Source of the DNA: Thiothrix lacustris DSM 21227
GTDB taxonomy: Bacteria > Pseudomonadota > Gammaproteobacteria > Thiotrichales > Thiotrichaceae
Assembly: GCF_000621325.1 (NCBI RefSeq)
Contig: NZ_JHYQ01000030.1
Coordinates: 1-48,566 of the forward strand
Direction of reading: 5' to 3'
Length of the DNA stretch: 48,566 bases
Of this stretch, positions 45,729 through 48,566 are shown in pieces. Numbering within the stretch: the stretch's first letter is position 1; each line of letters starts with the position of its first letter. The position numbers were made by a program, and so were the translations under genes. The notes beneath the pieces were generated by a model. That model worked only from the letters and a program-made list of their open reading frames with translations, did not search any database and was not told where the DNA came from.

Positions 45729-48221
45729 TCATCCCCGTTTTTTCTCCGCTGCGATCATCGCCTCATACAACGTGAACAAATACTCCAGCCGTTCTTCGTC
45801 GCTGCTGAACGGTTTGGCGCGGTAGCATTGCTCGATGGCGATGTCCATGTCGTGGTGGGCTTGGCGCAAGCCTGCGGGCATTTTGTCGGGGTCATACAAC
45901 TGCGCCATTGTCTTTTCGGGATGCTTTTCACGCTCATCCAACACCGCGAACACATGCTCTTCCAGCTTCTCTTTCTGCTTCTCCGAAATATCCGGGAACG
46001 GAAACGTGTTATAACAAAGCGACGACGAATACCGAATTCGTGTTTCTAAACGTCCAGCCACAGCCCGCACCCAAGTCATATGCATCCGCGACGAAATCAC
46101 CGAAAATATCCAAACTGAGTCATAAGGTATTGAACTGGCAAGGTCAGAAACTATTGTGGTTTCATCTAAAAAACCAGATGGAATATAAACTCTACGTTCA
46201 GATGTGGTTCTTGGAATAATAATGGAAGGTTTGTCTATGTGTCGAATCTGTCCAAATAGGCAAGGAGTGTTAGCCAATTTTAAAGTTGAGTCATTTTTGC
46301 TATCTAGACGAAAATGCTTAATTTTTTGAACGCGATCACTAATTGGTTTGATTTTCAGTGCGGCGCTACAATCATCTTTAAGCCACAAGCACCAACGGTG
46401 TGTACTTTTCATGAATTCACTTGCGCCAATAAACTTGCGAAGAAATCTATTGCTTTCAGGATAACTTCTTACAATATTATCCTTCTCGATTTCAGAAAGA
46501 ATAAAATGACCGCCATCAATAGGCATATCACCTCTTAACATCGGAGGAAGTTTTGAAATGGAATCGGAACTGCGTTTTGAAACTACAATATCTGAGCTAT
46601 CAACCAAATAAGGATTTATGTTCCCTGCTGTTTTTTTGGAAAATCCAGAATATATAACTTTGTCTTTATTGGATTTATTGCGTAAGCCCACGATTACACA
46701 GGTAACACCAGCATTGCCTTTTGCATTGTTTTCCCATTTAAACGATTGGTAAGCAAAGCTAATTTCTAAGTCTAAAGACAAAATTGGATTCCACAGTAAA
46801 GCAACTTGTTCACCTTGGCTAATGGAGTTTGTTGAAACGAATGAAAATGATGCTTTTCCATTTTTAATGTAATTTGAAGCTAGCCAGAACCAACAAGCAA
46901 TATAATCCAAGCGTTTATAATCTGTTCGCCCATGAAAGACTCTTTTCATATCTTGTTTATGGCTATCATCCTGCATCGAAAAGCCGAGGTAGGGGGGGGG
47001 GCCGAGGATGTAGGTTTCGTGGGCGGGGTCTTTGGGGCAGACGGTTGCCCAGTCGAGGCGGGTGGCGTTGCCGCAGACGATGTTGCCGCCGCTTTGTAAG
47101 GGCAAGGTGGGCTTGGCGTCGCCAAAGACTTCGCGGAAGGCCATGTTCATTTGGTGTTCTGCCAACCACAGCGAAAGCTTGGCCGTTTCGTGGGCAAAAT
47201 CGTCCAGCTCGATGCCGTAGAATTGCGTCAAACGGATGCCGGATTGGGCAGTCTTCCACTTGGCATTCAAGGTTTGTAATTCGCGGAAAATCGCAATTTC
47301 CAACCGGCACAATTCTTTATACGCAATGATCAGGAAATTCCCCGACCCACACGCCGGGTCGAAAATCAGCAAGTGATACAGCCGATCCAGCAATTTAACC
47401 AGCTTACTCTCATTCCCCGCCGCCTTTTCCAATTCTTCCTGCAACTCATTCAAAAACAGCGGTTCCATCACCTTCATGATATTCACCACCGAGGTATAAT
47501 GCATCCCCATGTGGCTACGCTGCTCATCATGCACCACCGCCTGAATCATCGAGCCGAAAATATCCGGGTTAATCGCCTTCCAATTCAACGCCCCACATTC
47601 CAGAATCAGCTTGCGCGATTTCACGCTAAACTGCGGCACCGGAAAATCTTCCGCAAACAACCCGCCATTCACATACGGAAATGCCTGCAAAAACGCCGGA
47701 AAATCCCCACGTTCCCGCAAGGCCAACACCCGGAACAACTTCTGTAAATAGCCCGCTAAATCGCTGCCATCCTCCGCCGTATGCGAACCCACCGCATTGG
47801 TAAACTGGTTGTCGCCAAAAATCCCGGTATCTTCCGCAAAAAAGCAAAACAACAAGCGCGACAAGAAAATATTCAGCGCGTGGCGCTCAAACGCCCGATT
47901 GTCTTGCTGGATAAGGTCATACAGCCGCCCCATGCGCTCCGCCGCTTTCACATCCGCCGGGTTTTCACTCTGGAACTGCTGTTTCTCCATGCCTGCCCAC
48001 GGCAAAAAGAAATCGAAATACTTGGGTAAATCCGCCAGCGCAATATCCAGCGTATCCTGCGTTTTGGTATCCACCGCCACCAGATGCTGCAAATCGGTCA
48101 GAATCAAAAAACGCGGGCTATGACGCGCAATCGTGGCATCTTGCTTGACCGCATCAATCAGCGCGTGCAAATCCAGATGGCGTTCATAACGGTAATACAG
48201 CTTCTGCTTCCACAACACCAC
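45729..48221 (-). CDS. MmeI-like N6-adenine DNA methyltransferase, N-terminally truncated
   Basis: 830 residues from the first GTG, with the frame open back to 48260 (YNLEKKRSNVVLWKQ), so the true start is lost. The protein has the MmeI-type layout: a helical spacer (100-280), SAM motif I FDPACGSGNF (287-296), a target-recognition part (about 480-740) and a helical C-terminus (EKLEEHVFAVLDEREK). The catalytic motif IV, normally NPPY, reads GPPPY at 407-411 over a run of ten C, so methylation activity is doubtful. The N-terminal nuclease-like domain seems missing, cut at the TnpB element end (48264-48286). It would act with the helicase and GIY-YIG proteins. Confidence 0.85.
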   Translation of the reverse strand: MVLWKQKLYYRYERHLDLHALIDAVKQDATIARHSPRFLILTDLQHLVAVDTKTQDTLDIALADLPKYFDFFLPWAGMEKQQFQSENPADVKAAERMGRLYDLIQQDNRAFERHALNIFLSRLLFCFFAEDTGIFGDNQFTNAVGSHTAEDGSDLAGYLQKLFRVLALRERGDFPAFLQAFPYVNGGLFAEDFPVPQFSVKSRKLILECGALNWKAINPDIFGSMIQAVVHDEQRSHMGMHYTSVVNIMKVMEPLFLNELQEELEKAAGNESKLVKLLDRLYHLLIFDPACGSGNFLIIAYKELCRLEIAIFRELQTLNAKWKTAQSGIRLTQFYGIELDDFAHETAKLSLWLAEHQMNMAFREVFGDAKPTLPLQSGGNIVCGNATRLDWATVCPKDPAHETYILGPPPYLGFSMQDDSHKQDMKRVFHGRTDYKRLDYIACWFWLASNYIKNGKASFSFVSTNSISQGEQVALLWNPILSLDLEISFAYQSFKWENNAKGNAGVTCVIVGLRNKSNKDKVIYSGFSKKTAGNINPYLVDSSDIVVSKRSSDSISKLPPMLRGDMPIDGGHFILSEIEKDNIVRSYPESNRFLRKFIGASEFMKSTHRWCLWLKDDCSAALKIKPISDRVQKIKHFRLDSKNDSTLKLANTPCLFGQIRHIDKPSIIIPRTTSERRVYIPSGFLDETTIVSDLASSIPYDSVWIFSVISSRMHMTWVRAVAGRLETRIRYSSSLCYNTFPFPDISEKQKEKLEEHVFAVLDEREKHPEKTMAQLYDPDKMPAGLRQAHHDMDIAIEQCYRAKPFSSDEERLEYLFTLYEAMIAAEKKRG
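46992..47001. repeat. Homopolymer tract of ten G (C on coding strand)
   Basis: The run lies in the methyltransferase gene and encodes the three prolines of GPPPY at the catalytic motif. The present length of ten keeps the frame open; a change by one would shift it. Such tracts are typical sites of slipped-strand phase variation and also of sequencing error. Confidence 0.85.
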
Positions 48222-48286
48222 ATTCGAGCGTTTCTTTTCGAGATTGTAATCACCGTTATTTCAAACCTACCCAAATATACCTATAG

Positions 48287-48566
48287 CTAGCTAAAAGTAG
48301 TCATGGTGTTGAATTCCTGCTTCACGGGGGCTGGTTTCGCTTTCGGCTTACACCGAGAGCCAGCGCCTTCCCCTCCACAGGCAGACACCGTGTAACTCAC
48401 GGCGTATTCTTGCAAATTCTTGGCGGCGTTTACGTCACGGTCATGGACTGCACCGCAAACAGGGCAAGTCCATTGACGTATCGACAGCGGCAGATTGTCC
48501 ACTTTATGCCCACAGCCAGAAGCAGAACAGGTTTTGCTGGAGGCAAAAAACCGATCAGCCACGACG
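48287..48566 (-). CDS. tnpB: TnpB (IS200/IS605-family RNA-guided nuclease), 3' part, cut by window edge
   Basis: The C-terminal 93 residues of a second TnpB, whose start lies beyond the right edge. ADRFFASSKTCS is followed by the zinc ribbon and DRDVNAAKNLQ, which carries the third RuvC aspartate. The first cysteine pair is spaced CX4C (CSASGC) where CX2C (CSACG) is usual, from a six-base insertion. The tail VKQEFNT is typical of this subgroup, which differs from the TnpB at the left end. The element probably ends in 48264-48286, where a TAGCTAGCTA palindrome (48280-48289, overlapping the stop) is seen, directly against the cut methyltransferase gene. The direction is towards the cluster. Confidence 0.9.
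   Translation of the reverse strand, partial: VVADRFFASSKTCSASGCGHKVDNLPLSIRQWTCPVCGAVHDRDVNAAKNLQEYAVSYTVSACGGEGAGSRCKPKAKPAPVKQEFNTMTTFS

Overview
The window looks like chromosomal DNA of a gammaproteobacterium of moderate GC content. The markers are leuS followed by lptE, a fused rlmKL, tex, creD and the prkA-yeaH-spoVR trio. The overall mix (TnpB elements, type I restriction genes, palindromic repeats) would suit a Thiotrichales member such as Thiothrix, but that is inference from gene content only. No tRNA, rRNA or CRISPR array was seen.

Left end (1-4424): the 3' end of a TnpB element, then hsdR of a type I restriction system overlapped by a YgjP-like zinc peptidase gene. hsdM and hsdS are not in the window. 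Positions 4385-7727 hold two unrelated SAM methyltransferases and creD. Positions 7728-12832 hold the stress operon prkA-yeaH-spoVR behind a near-perfect sigma-54 promoter. Facing it (12857-16842) is a CheB-CheR-PAS histidine kinase with a FixJ-type regulator. Next come a DUF4124 protein with a clear intrinsic terminator, a divergent RND efflux pair, a DUF1877 protein, tex, leuS-lptE, a beta-hydroxyacid dehydrogenase and rlmKL. The RlmL half of rlmKL has lost its catalytic signatures while the RlmK half is intact.

The most striking gene is at 32585-34237. It encodes a 550-residue homolog of phage N15-type protelomerase (telomere resolvase) with every active-site element in place and no phage or plasmid gene nearby. 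A 30-bp palindrome with 14-bp arms lies 92 bp upstream of its start and is a candidate target site, although it could also be a terminator-like hairpin for the preceding gene. The protelomerase gene sits between two lipoprotein genes, one of them a 779-residue glycosidase-like protein. Positions 36871-41392 hold small envelope proteins, a DksA/TraR zinc-finger protein, an OmpR/EnvZ-type two-component pair and an AAA_14 ATPase.

Right end (41396-48566): a restriction-modification-like cluster on the minus strand made of an MmeI-like DNA methyltransferase, an ASCH-helicase fusion and a GIY-YIG nuclease, with a PIN/ribbon-helix-helix toxin-antitoxin pair between methyltransferase and helicase. 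The cluster shows decay and plasticity. The methyltransferase is cut off at its N-terminus beside a second TnpB element, its NPPY motif reads PPPY over a run of ten C, a palindromic repeat is inserted in frame in the helicase gene, and a 31-codon remnant of an unknown gene survives beside the antitoxin. The two TnpB elements bracket the window and point inward.
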